Of a DNA stretch of 64,000 nucleotides, positions 52,800 through 62,922 are shown piece by piece (within the stretch, counting starts at the first letter, position 1; every line of letters starts with the position of its first letter). The translations under genes and the position numbers were made by a program. The DNA is taken from the NCBI GenBank assembly GCA_034231615.1, contig CM067312.1, forward strand, positions 3,637,001 through 3,701,000, read 5' to 3'. The notes under the pieces are model-generated. The model worked only from the letters and a program-made list of their open reading frames with translations. It was not told where the DNA came from and did no database searches. Origin of the DNA: Meghimatium bilineatum. Its lineage: Eukaryota > Mollusca > Gastropoda > Stylommatophora > Philomycidae.

Positions 52800-53260
52800 T
52801 ATAATAATTACTGCTATGGTCCAGCACTGTTTTGGGGAAGCTGGAAAGTACCAATGGAATTTTTATTAAAACAGGTGTTGGAAATGTCCACCACAGGTTC
52901 TTTCACATGTCGTTTCATATTGTCGAAATTCTTTTTTCCGTTGATAACACCATTCTGTTTTGCATGCAAAGAATTTAAGCTAGCAGATGACAGCCATTAT
53001 GTGCATATTGCATCACGATGGACTGTATAGCACAATTTGTGATGACATCATCTACATCATTTTTCAAATGTTTTCTCCATACAAAGTGTAGTGAGACTTT
53101 TCAAACACTGTATTAGATCTACCAGTGACTTTCTAGCTTCTCTCCACTGTTGAGCTGCTGCATTTCTCTTCTTTTCACAAGATACTGCTTTTTTGACTGC
53201 AGAGCATCATGTAGCTCCATTTTGCACAAATTCTTTTCATGGTCTATTTCAAAGGTTTTC
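52800..53260 (-). other. Protein-like relic, family unknown
   Basis: Minus strand text translates in pieces as KNLCKMELHDALQSKKQYLV, KRREMQQLNSGEKLESH, LIQCLKSLTTLCMEKTF, and KNFDNMKRHVKEPVVDI, in changing frames. Charged and regular enough to be decayed coding sequence, but I do not recognise it; host pseudogene or transposon both possible. Confidence 0.35.
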
Positions 53261-53490
53261 AGTGAGGTCTTTGTGTGAGGTCTTTGTGTGAGGTCTTTGT
53301 GTGAGGTCTTTGTGTGAGGTCTTTATGTGAGGTCTTTGTGTGAGGTCTTTGTATGAGATCTTTGTATGAAATCTTTGTATGAAATCTTTGTATGAAATCT
53401 TTGACGAGTCTTTGTATGAGATCTCTGTGTGAGGTCTTTGACGAGTCTTTGTATGAGATCTTTGTGTGAGGTCTTTGACGAGTCCTTGTA
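53261..53490. repeat. 13-bp minisatellite
   Basis: Unit TGAGGTCTTTGTG (13 bp), about 17 copies, with TATGAGATCTTTG variants and an inserted GACGAGTC in the right half. Confidence 0.95.
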
Positions 53491-54559
53491 GCACTTGTTT
53501 TCACCAACTTTAAAATGCAGATAACAACATTCCCTCCAAACAAATTAAAAAAATTCCGTCCAAGCAAATAATATCTCCTACAAGCAGATAAACAACATCC
53601 CCTCCCCCATCCCTGAGCAGATGCAAGAAACCCATGTCCCAAAATCTACTGAAGAGCAAACAAAGATTGGGAATCGGTATAAATATGACCCAATTGTTAA
53701 TCGTATTGGCACAGATTCAATGACATAATTTGGTGAAGTAAAAGATATCTCTTATGGCAATATACACTCCTTTCAACCATGGAAGTTAGTCCAATTTGGT
53801 TATATCAGAGCTTTTCATTAAAAAAAAATAATTGAGGTTGTGATTCAGCAAACCACAACCTCTGAGGTTTATCAATACACAGGTTCAATTGGTGCCATTT
53901 ATACCATGTCATAGCCAAGGGACACAAATCCAAACTAAGTATCAGGTAAATTTTGTTGCAGTCTGTTGTGCATCTGAACCATTCAGAAAGCAATAGAAAC
54001 CTACTGACTGTAAATATTTTCTATAAAATCAATAGATGGGATAAACTGATGGGATCACAGCATGAATAGGATATGTTACCAACAGCAGATAGAGCCTAAT
54101 AACTAAGCTACTACACCAGTATAGTTATTGACGAGCTTGTTGTTATATTAAAACTGTTTCTTGTTGATAAAAATTACCTTCTGCTGTGTCGTTCTACAGC
54201 TGGACTTCCTGTCTCCTTCTCATAATTAATGACTGGGCTAGAAGATAATAAATTGAATTATATAATTACTATTATTTCTCTTATTCAATGTTGTAGTTAG
54301 TTGTGTCTGCTACTTCTCTTGTTCCCTGACATACATAGCTATGTTTGCTTGTCTGCTAATTATTATTTTTCTTGTTCAATGCCCGTAGCTAGTTATATCT
54401 GTTTGTCTGCTATATGTTAAATTGTTAAATACTTGTTAGTGAAACATATTTAAATGTCTAAAAGTGATTTTTTAAAGCAAAGTAATTGTAGTGGTACCCA
54501 CACATTTTTCAGGATAAAGTGGTAAGATAAAGTATCTCATACTGAAGTCCTCACTTGAG
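53491..54559. other. Unassigned
   Basis: A tRNA-like stretch (minus strand CTGGTGTAGTAGCTTAGTTA near 54100-54120) may be a SINE relic. A duplicated motif GTCTGCTA...TTATT lies at 54300-54420. No gene. Confidence 0.35.
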
Positions 54560-54860
54560 CCAATATGCCATGCACTCATACAACACCGAAGAAGGCCCAA
54601 CTGAGATGGGCTGGACATGTTGGGTGCATGCCTGACAAACATGACCCAAAACAACTGCTGTATGGTGAGCTCCAAAAAGTTGACCAGTGGACAGAAGAAA
54701 TACCTCACAGTGTCCCTAAAAAATGTTTTGGGGCACATGTGGGGATTCATCTACACAGTAAGAACTATAGATTTGGACAAGTTAACTGTAATGTGGATAT
54801 TGAAAAGGAAGAGTTGTAACAAGGTCAGAGGTGAAATGATACCAGATAAAAAATATACAA
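54560..54860 (+). mobile_element. LINE family e relic
   Basis: LRWAGHVGCMPDKHDPKQLL YGELQK matches RWAGHLVRMENSRLPKQIYY GELK of the copy at 31513-32703; a frame change then leads to KYLTVSLKNVLGHMWG. Confidence 0.75.
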
Positions 54861-55369
54861 AAATATAAAAATTTAGCTACATACATGTGACATGAAACAA
54901 ACAGAAAGATGATGGACCAACTAGATATCATTCATGAGAGAGGCGCTCCATGTACAATATAAAAAAATACTTTATACCGTTTATGTTTCTCGTACCAATA
55001 TTATGTCTTTCTTTCCCAATATGCAAAAAGGTCTGTATTCTCTACCACTGTCAAAATCACAAACATTTTGTTTTACAACTCATCACTTAAAATAATATCT
55101 TCTGCTATCAATCTCTCAAAAAATAATAGAGCCAGATTTTTGCTAAATTTTTGAGATCTCTTATCAGTGGAAGAGAACACCATTTTTAAAATTTCACAAA
55201 AGCTAAACCTACTTTGATCAAGCAAATTTTAATTTAAAATGTAAATGTTACTGGCATCACTCAGATGACATTGTACCATGATAGTTTTGTTTCATTTATC
55301 AAAACTTCTACATTTTAAGCAGCTGAATTAGTTAATGCAAATTCATTTACTATGGAAACGAAGCAAAAT

Positions 55370-56745
55370 TAGAGGTCTATCTGTAACAACGATATATTGT
55401 TCTTATGTCCAGATAGATTTAACAGAAGGGGAAATTGTCTCAAATGACTAAAAGTAACAGAAATGAATTATATCTGTGATTGTGTGTCGAGAAAATTAAT
55501 TTTCCATTCAACTCGATGAATTCACTCTCCCACATAATGAAGTACTACTCTTATCATACGTATGATTCATAAAAGATGAAACAGTTTGTCAAGAATTACT
55601 ATTTGCTAAAAACTTGGAAGTGAACACAAATGGAGAATCTATATTTAATATCGCGTATACATTTTTTTTTCAAGAGAAAGATATTCCTATTCAAAGTATT
55701 TTGTCTGCTGCTACTGATGGTACTCCAGCAATGGCAGAGCACCACAAGGGTTTCAAAGCGCTTTTGAAACAAGCAGTATATGTACTCGCTTATATAAACA
55801 AATGTACTCGCTATGCATTGTGTACTTCATCGCCAGCATTTGGTTGTGAAGAATTTAAGTGAACACTGCATAGGTCACTGCATTATGTTGTTAGAGCAGA
55901 AGCCATTCGTTGAGTGACAGATTGTTTAGTCAACTTTGTAGTGAAAATGATGAGGATTTCAATCATTTGCTGCTTCACACAGAAGTTAATGGCTTTCAAA
56001 AGGTATTTGTCTGAATCGATGTTACAATTTGTTTGATTCAGTACTAGAATTCCTATAAAACAGAGACGATGGATTGACAGCCAAGCCGATTACATCCAAA
56101 AATGATATCTCTCTTATTTGACAGACATATGTAAAATATTTAATGAAGTCAACAATTATAAGGTGATGAATTTAATTTAATTAAAATAAAAAACGTTATT
56201 ACCTCTTTCATGGGGAAACTTTTCTGTTCAAGCAGAATCTAGGCTAAGAGGAATATAGCCACTTTTGATAATTATCAGCAGTGTCTCTCAAACAGGGAAG
56301 ATTTACTTATATACTGCCAAAACTTGAAGGTTCTTCATGCTGATTTCAATGAGCAATTCAAGGATTTGCTTAACATGAATATACCAAATTGGATTCTAGA
56401 TCCTATCTCATGTGTACACACAGCAGGATCAGCAAATTTAGAAGAGGAACTCATAGACCACGTAACAAATGGAGAACTAAAATTAAAATTCTGTAGTGGA
56501 TACCAAAAGTTCTGGCTTCGGAAATCAATACCAACACTTTAGCCTAGATTATGGGAAATAGTGTAGCAATTATTAATTACATTTCCATCTTCCAATTTGG
56601 CTGAGCATGGGTTTAGTGCTGTAGTGAATTTACTGTCTAAGAAAAGAAACTGATCACATATAACCGAGCTTTTCCGGTTTTCAACTGTTTTTAATGACAG
56701 TTAAACCAGATATAAAAAACTTTTAAAAATGCATCAGGAAAATCC
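55370..56745 (+). mobile_element. hAT-superfamily transposase relic
   Basis: Pieces in order: ETVCQELLFAKNLEVNTNGE, QSILSAATDGTPAMAEHHKG FKALLKQAV, LFSQLCSENDEDFNHLLLHT EV, HADFNEQFKDLLNMNIPNWI LDP, EEELIDHVTNGELKLKFCSG, LITFPSSNLAEHGFSAVVNL LSKKRN. The TDGxPAM and the closing hAT dimerisation motif (FPxSxxAExGFSAV) match the ZBED5/SCAND3-like branch of hAT transposases. At least six frame changes or stops; inner catalytic part lost in places. Ends of the transposon not found. Confidence 0.85.
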
Positions 56746-57606
56746 TTCACATTAATTTTTTAATTTATGCTTTGTATTATTACTTTAGAAGTTCACAATG
56801 AACAATTTGCTAATATATTTTATGTTGTTTTAATTATAGCAATAAGATTCTTACTAATACAATGCAATCTCTTGATATATAATCTGAATTTTCATAAAAA
56901 ACATTGCATGAAACTGTTCATAAATATTATTTGAGTATCTATGGTACTTTACAATTTTCACATATGGGCTATGTTACTTCAAAATCTGTATAGCAATAAC
57001 TGTGTTCAAGATGAAACACATAGTGGTCACTTCTTTTACAGTGATTTAATGACATAAGCAGCAATGTATCATTAGTTGCTATTTACGTAGAAAATATCAA
57101 ATGGTTGTCCAAAACTGTTATAATGGGGGGAATGGGCATTACAACAATTTTGTCTTGCAAAGGGAGCGGTGGCCCCAAAAAATTGGGGGAACATATGCTC
57201 CAGCCTGCAGAAAACTTACTGCCAACTTCTGAGTTCATAGAAGACTCATAATATTCTTAGAATCCATTGATTTCAGAGTACAAATTGACATCATATTGAC
57301 AAGCACTTTCATCACAAAGGTTTATCTAAAAAGTATGATTTTTCAATAACATAAAAACACAAATTTGTGTTCTCGGCTATAGCGAAAGTACCCTTTTTAA
57401 TCATACTACCTTTTGTAATCTGGCTATGACCCGGTACAGATGAAACTGAAAAAAGTTCAGATGTAATTATTTGACTCACCTTTCACCTCTTGGGTTGGAA
57501 TGGCTAACTGACTTGTGGCTACCTTTAGTGACCTCATTGTCTTCCTCTTCTGTGATAACATTCTTAGACAACCTACAAATATTCAGAAAACTTCCATAAT
57601 ATTTTA
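56746..57606. other. Unassigned
   Basis: Nothing recognised; AT-rich. Confidence 0.35.
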
Positions 57607-57994
57607 CACTCAAATCTCATTATATCAGCTAAAGATAGATGTGGCAGGCTATTGGCGCAAATACAACGTTGACACAAAGCATTTCCATTTTCTGAACTAC
57701 ATCTTGTTGGAAATCTATTATGACTATTGTCCTGCTACAAGAGAAATCCAGTGGGAGTTTGAGAATGAATGCTGAAGAAGAAATCTCATTATAACAACTT
57801 GGTCAGAATCTACAAAATATGTACATAACAATAAAATTATAACAACTTGGTCTGGATCTACAAAACATAATAATAAAAATTTGCTATATACAGTACAAAC
57901 AATAAAGGTTATAACTGGGAATTTTAAAAAGTGTTACTATAGGCCCTATAGGGAAATTTGTTATAATAGAATGCACTATAGAGGGATTACACTG
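57607..57994. mobile_element. pogo-like MITE carrying a SINE
   Basis: TA (57605-57606), CACTCAAATCTCATTATA left end; right end TATAGAGGGATTACACTG then TA (57995-57996). Outside the SINE at 57625-57780 the body matches 30771-30945 (TAACAACTTGGTC, TTTGCTATATACAGTAC, GGGAAATTTGTTATAATAG). A short inner segment (ATTATAACAACTTGGTC) is repeated once. Confidence 0.85.
57625..57780 (+). mobile_element. SINE-B, full length with target duplication
   Basis: 156 bp: AGATGTGGCAGGCTATTGG, GCGCAAATACAACG, CTGAACTACATCTTGTTGG, ATCCAGTGGGAGTTTGAG, tail GAATGAATGCTGAAGAAG. Flanked by the exact 13-bp AAATCTCATTATA (57612-57624 and 57781-57793), so these are its true ends. No clear tRNA-type promoter boxes. Confidence 0.92.
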
Positions 57995-58117
57995 TACAAT
58001 GTTATACTAATGATCCTACCATCCTCAGAAAAGTAATAGATTCAAACATTCATAGTAACTTATTCTGTAATCAATTGTTACTATGGGTTCTGTGAGATAA
58101 TATTATATACACAATTA

Positions 58118-58593
58118 TGGGTATGATCACATATCACAGAACTACCCACTTTTTCCAAAATGTAGACAAAGTATGATTTTATGTGCAGATTCATTCCAAG
58201 TTTGTTATTGTACATGCAATTCTCATGTCTGCAATATTATTAATTACTAACAACAAAATGGCTAATTTAAGTGGAGATTAAAATATGCCATGATTTAATG
58301 CCACAAAGACGCATTGGAGGAGAAGGGATGATGGTGGACATTTGGGGTATGGTTAGGATTAGATCTAATCCTAAATCCCATTCCCCCTCCTAACCTATAT
58401 ACATCTGTCTCCCCAATATTAGAAACAAAAATAAAAAGATATCAATTGAAGGCAAGTTCAGCATTGAGACGACAGCCACTTTGCTAATAAAAATGAACCG
58501 GCAGAGTATGTCACAAACTACTGAAAAATTGCAATTGGTGGGACACCTTAAAAACTGTGAGTGCAGTAGGCCCATGATATGTGATCATACCCA
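58118..58593. mobile_element. 476-bp element with perfect 19-bp inverted ends
   Basis: Left TGGGTATGATCACATATCA (58118-58136) and right TGATATGTGATCATACCCA (58575-58593) are exact inverted copies. No coding frame with a known domain. Near the middle is the 16-bp palindrome GGATTAGATCTAATCC. No clear target duplication; superfamily unknown. Confidence 0.75.
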
Positions 58594-58689
58594 ATCATGA
58601 AATGAAAAACATCTGAGAGAGAAAAAATAACTGTTTTTATTTTAGTGATAATTAATTATTACTTAGATTAAATGCCAATAGCTTGCTCT

Positions 58690-58900
58690 ATTTGAACGTG
58701 TGGTGAAACATGGTTCACTTTCAAAAACTATTTTGCAAGGAAGTTGTGGGTAGAATGGAGAAGAGGCAGTCACAGAAAACAGATTGACAACATAAAAGAA
58801 TGGTTCAGGTATAATTTTTCCACTCTCATTAGGCATGACAGACAGAGGACTTTTTTATGCTGTCTCCAAAGTAGGTACAGCTATGACCCATGACTTCATC
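58690..58900 (+). mobile_element. LINE family a, 3' relic
   Basis: GTGAAACATGGTTCACTTTC, TTGCAAGGAAGTTGTGGG, then AGATTGACAACATAAAAGAA TGG match the basic C-terminal region (ILQG...RIDNIKEW). Old and broken. Confidence 0.5.
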
Positions 58901-59236
58901 TCTAACAGTAGATGTTGGATTTTATACATCAATGGTTCTCAATTTGGCTATATGGCTCTTTAGAGGGCAAGGTGATTTCTGCAGAGCTACGAAGGAAAAA
59001 TATTGAATATTGTGGGGAGGGGGCACAGACCCACTGAGGGAGAGGAGACACAGAAAGAAAACTATTTGAACAATATTAAATCAGAAATATAGTAATAAAC
59101 TGTGACTAAAATTAAAAAGTTTTTTTTTTAGGTTCCAGGGAGTCCATAGAGAAAAAATAATTGTCCCCCCAAAAAAGTGAGCAGGTGAACAAAGTTTGAG
59201 AACCACTGCTATACATTGTGAAGATTATTGCAGTTT
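58901..59236. other. Unassigned
   Basis: GTGGGGAGGGGGCACAGACC and related G-rich text near 59010-59050; nothing else. Confidence 0.35.
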
Positions 59237-59371
59237 AAATAACCTTATCATACTGTCATTCTCAGGTGGAAATAACCTTATCATACTGTCATTCTCAGGT
59301 GGAAATAACCTTATCAATACTGTCATTCTCAGGTGGAAATAACCTTATCATACTGTCATTCTCAGGTGGAA
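59237..59371. repeat. 33-bp minisatellite, 4 copies
   Basis: Unit AATAACCTTATCATACTGTC ATTCTCAGGTGGA; one unit has an extra A. A 32-bp pair (CAGAAAAGTCAAGTATGCGT) follows at 59407-59467. Confidence 0.95.
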
Positions 59372-59534
59372 ATCTGTAGCTATGTTAATAGCGATGCAAG
59401 ACAGTGGCAGAAAAGTCAAGTATGCGTGATCGTGGTTTCAGAAAAGTCAAGTATGCGTGATCGTGGTTAGTTTTCAGCTTAGTGATCAACATATAAGAAT
59501 GCAAACCAGTTCTGTCATACAGGGCTGACATACT

Positions 59535-59640
59535 ATACCAGTTATATGGTTACAGATGTCTATCGTTCAGTAGGATCATTGTCCTGCTGTAAGAGATATC
59601 CGGTGGGAGTTTGAGAATGAGAACACAATAAAAAATAAAA
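59535..59640 (+). mobile_element. SINE-B, head and 3' end only
   Basis: GGTTACAGATGTC...CGTTCAGTAGG, then directly CATTGTCCTGCTGTAAGAG, TCCGGTGGGAGTTTGAGAAT; the middle is missing. Confidence 0.65.
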
Positions 59641-59907
59641 AAGCCATACTCATGGAAAAAATGTCATCTCAGAAAATGATATTTTTCTCCAAGTGATTAA
59701 GCAGCACAAACTCTGTCACACGAACCCATTCTCCTCTATCGGCTTACAATATTTTAAAAAACCAGGTTTACACATATGTCAATGAAAAAAAAACAACTTA
59801 CAAATCTTCAGGAAAAAGGTGTAAGAAGTCAACATCTTTGCTAGAAGGAATATCTTCATTCAATTTTCTCTGAACCAAGTATTGTTCCTGTCGGAAGACG
59901 AAAACAT

Positions 59908-60417
59908 GCAAATGTATTAACCTACTAGTGTAATATCTAACAAATGTATTAACCTACTAGTGTAATATCTAACAAATGTATTAACCTACTAGTGTAATAT
60001 CTAACAAATGTATTAACCTACTAGTGTAATATCTAACAAATGTATTAACCCACTAGTGTAATATCTAACAAATGTATTAACCTACTAGTGTAATATCTAA
60101 CAAATGTATTAACCTACTAGTGTAATATCTAACAAATGTATTAACCTACTAGTGTAATATCTAACAAATGTATTAACCTACTAGTGTAATATCTAACAAA
60201 TGTATTAACCTACTAGTGTAATATCTAACAAATGTATTAACCTACTAGTGTAATATCTAACAAATGTATTAACCTACTAGTGTAATATCTAACAAATGTA
60301 TTAACCTACTAGTGTAATATCTAACAAATGTATTAACCTACTAGTGTAATATCTAACAAATGTATTAACCTACTAGTGTAATATCTAACAAATGTATTAA
60401 CCTACTAGTGTAATATC
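59908..60417. repeat. 32-bp minisatellite, 16 copies
   Basis: Unit CAAATGTATTAACCTACTAG TGTAATATCTAA. Almost identical; one unit has CCCACTAG. Confidence 0.97.
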
Positions 60418-60894
60418 AGTAAATGAATAATGTAATGTAGCAGCATCAAGGATTTATTATTAAAGAAAAATCATAATACAAAAAAATGATTCGCTCAGAT
60501 GACACTTACCTCACAACCTGTTCAACACATCTTCTGTTTTTGGCCACACTACATCCCTAAAATATGGTTTGCTCAGATGACACTTACCTCACAATCTGTT
60601 CAATATATTTTCTGTCTTCGACCACAGTACATCCTTAAAATATGATGTGATTTCAGTCAAGACTTTTTGTATATTTTCAAATCACTACCAATATGGACTG
60701 GTTGATCAACACTCAGACAACAATGCACACACACACAAAGAATGTCTTGAAAACCAAGGACATTTAACATTACTTGCAGAATGTCTCAATACTATACAGA
60801 CCAATTAGGCAAGTAAGTGACATAAGAGTGAATGTGTTTCAAATCATGTTTGCTGCATTATGATTTTTGTCTTTAGTGTAATATCTTACATCAC
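60418..60894. other. Unassigned, with a diverged duplication
   Basis: CAGATGACACTTACCTCACA and its flanks occur twice (60497-60560 and 60572-60640). (CA)n at 60727-60740. TTTAGTGTAATATCTTACAT just before the next array resembles a partial unit of the array at 59908. Confidence 0.5.
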
Positions 60895-62780
60895 CAAGAG
60901 ACTTATACAGTAGAAGCTACAGGACCAACCATGAGACTTATACAGTAGAAGCTACAGGACCAACCATGAGACTTATACAGTAGTAGCTACAGGACCAACC
61001 AAGAGACTTATACAGTAGTAGCTACAGGACCAACCATGAGACTTATACAGTAGCAGCTACAGGACCAACCAAGAGACTTATACAGTAGAAGCTACAGGAC
61101 CAACCAAGAGACTTATACAGTAGTAGCTACAGGACCAATCATGAGACTTATACAGTAGAAGCTACAGGACCAACCAAGAGACTTATACAGTAGAAGCTAC
61201 AGGACCAACCAAGAGACTTATACAGTAGTAGCTACAGGACCAACCAAGAGACTTATACAGTAGTAGCTACAGGACCAACCAAGAGACTTATACAGTAGAA
61301 GCTACAGGACCAACCATGAGACTTATACAGTAGTAGCTACAGGACCAACCAAGAGACTTATACAGTAGTAGCTACAGGACCAATCATGAGACTTATACAG
61401 TAGTAGCTACAGGACCAACCAAGAGACTTATACAGTAGAAGCTACAGGACCAACCAAGAGACTTATACAGTAGTAGCTACAGGACCAACCAAGAGACTTA
61501 TACAGTAGTAGCTACAGGACCAACCAAGAGACTTATACAGTAGTAGCTACAGGATCAACCAAGAGACTTATACAGTAGTAGCTACAGGACCAACCAAGAG
61601 ACTTATACAGTAGTAGCTACAGGACCAACCAAGAGACTTATACAGTAGTAGCTACAGGACCAATCATGAGACTTATACAGTAGTAGCTACAGGACCAACC
61701 AAGAGACTTATACAGTAGTAGCTACAGGACCAACCAAGAGACTTATACAGTAGTAGCTACAGGACCAACCAAGAGACTTATACAGTAGTAGCTACAGGAC
61801 CAACCAAGAGACTTATACAGTAGTAGCTACAGGACCAACCAAGAGACTTATACAGTAGTAGCTACAGGACCAACCAAGAGACTTATACAGTAGTAGCTAC
61901 AGGACCAATCATGAGACTTATACAGTAGTAGCTACAGGACCAACCAAGAGACTTATACAGTAGAAGCTACAGGACCAACCAAGAGACTTATACAGTAGTA
62001 GCTACAGGACCAACCAAGAGACTTATACAGTAGTAGCTACAGGACCAACCAAGAGACTTATACAGTAGTAGCTACAGGACCAACCAAGAGACTTATACAG
62101 TAGTAGCTACAGGACCAATCATGAGACTTATACAGTAGTAGCTACAGGACCAACCAAGAGACTTATACAGTAGTAGCTACAGGACCAACCAAGAGACTTA
62201 TACAGTAGTAGCTACAGGACCAACCAAGAGACTTATACAGTAGTAGCTACAGGACCAACCAAGAGACTTATACAGTAGTAGCTACAGGACCAATCATGAG
62301 ACTTATACAGTAGTAGCTACAGGACCAACCAAGAGACTTATACAGTAGAAGCTACAGGACCAACCAAGAGACTTATACAGTAGTAGCTACAGGACCAACC
62401 AAGAGACTTATACAGTAGTAGCTACAGGACCAACCAAGAGACTTATACAGTAGAAGCTACAGGACCAACCAAGAGACTTATACAGTAGTAGCTACAGGAC
62501 CAACCAAGAGACTTATACAGTAGTAGCTACAGGACCAACCAAGAGACTTATACAGTAGAAGCTACAGGACCAACCAAGAGACTTATACAGTAGTAGCTAC
62601 AGGACCAACCAAGAGACTTATACAGTAGAAGCTACAGGACCAACCAAGAGACTTATACAGTAGTAGCTACAGGACCAATCATGAGACTTATACAGTAGTA
62701 GCTACAGGACCAACCAAGAGACTTATACAGTAGAAGCTACAGGACCAACCAAGAGACTTATAGACTAGTAGCTACATGAC
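60895..62780. repeat. 35-bp satellite, about 54 copies
   Basis: Unit CAAGAGACTTATACAGTAGT AGCTACAGGACCAAC. Two variable positions: AGTAG/AGAAG/AGCAG, and CCAAG/CCATG or TCATG before AGACT. The TCATG type recurs at about 61136, 61382, 61661, 61905, 62116, 62290 and 62676, i.e. every 5-11 units. Confidence 0.97.
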
Positions 62781-62859
62781 AAGACTATTCAAAGCATAAA
62801 TCACAAAGAAGAACAACAGTAATCCTATGAAATAATCTTTCGATGTGAAAATGCAAGTT

Positions 62860-62922
62860 AGTTTATTATCTATATGCTGTGGCATCAGGGATAGAAGACT
62901 TCTCTGGAGATGGCCTTCTTGT
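62860..62922 (-). mobile_element. LINE family c-like 3' remnant
   Basis: Reverse complement of 36465-36535: CACAAGAAGGCCATCTCCAG AGAAG, CCTGATGCCACAGC, ATATAGATA. It borders the tail of the LINE at 62923. Confidence 0.6.
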
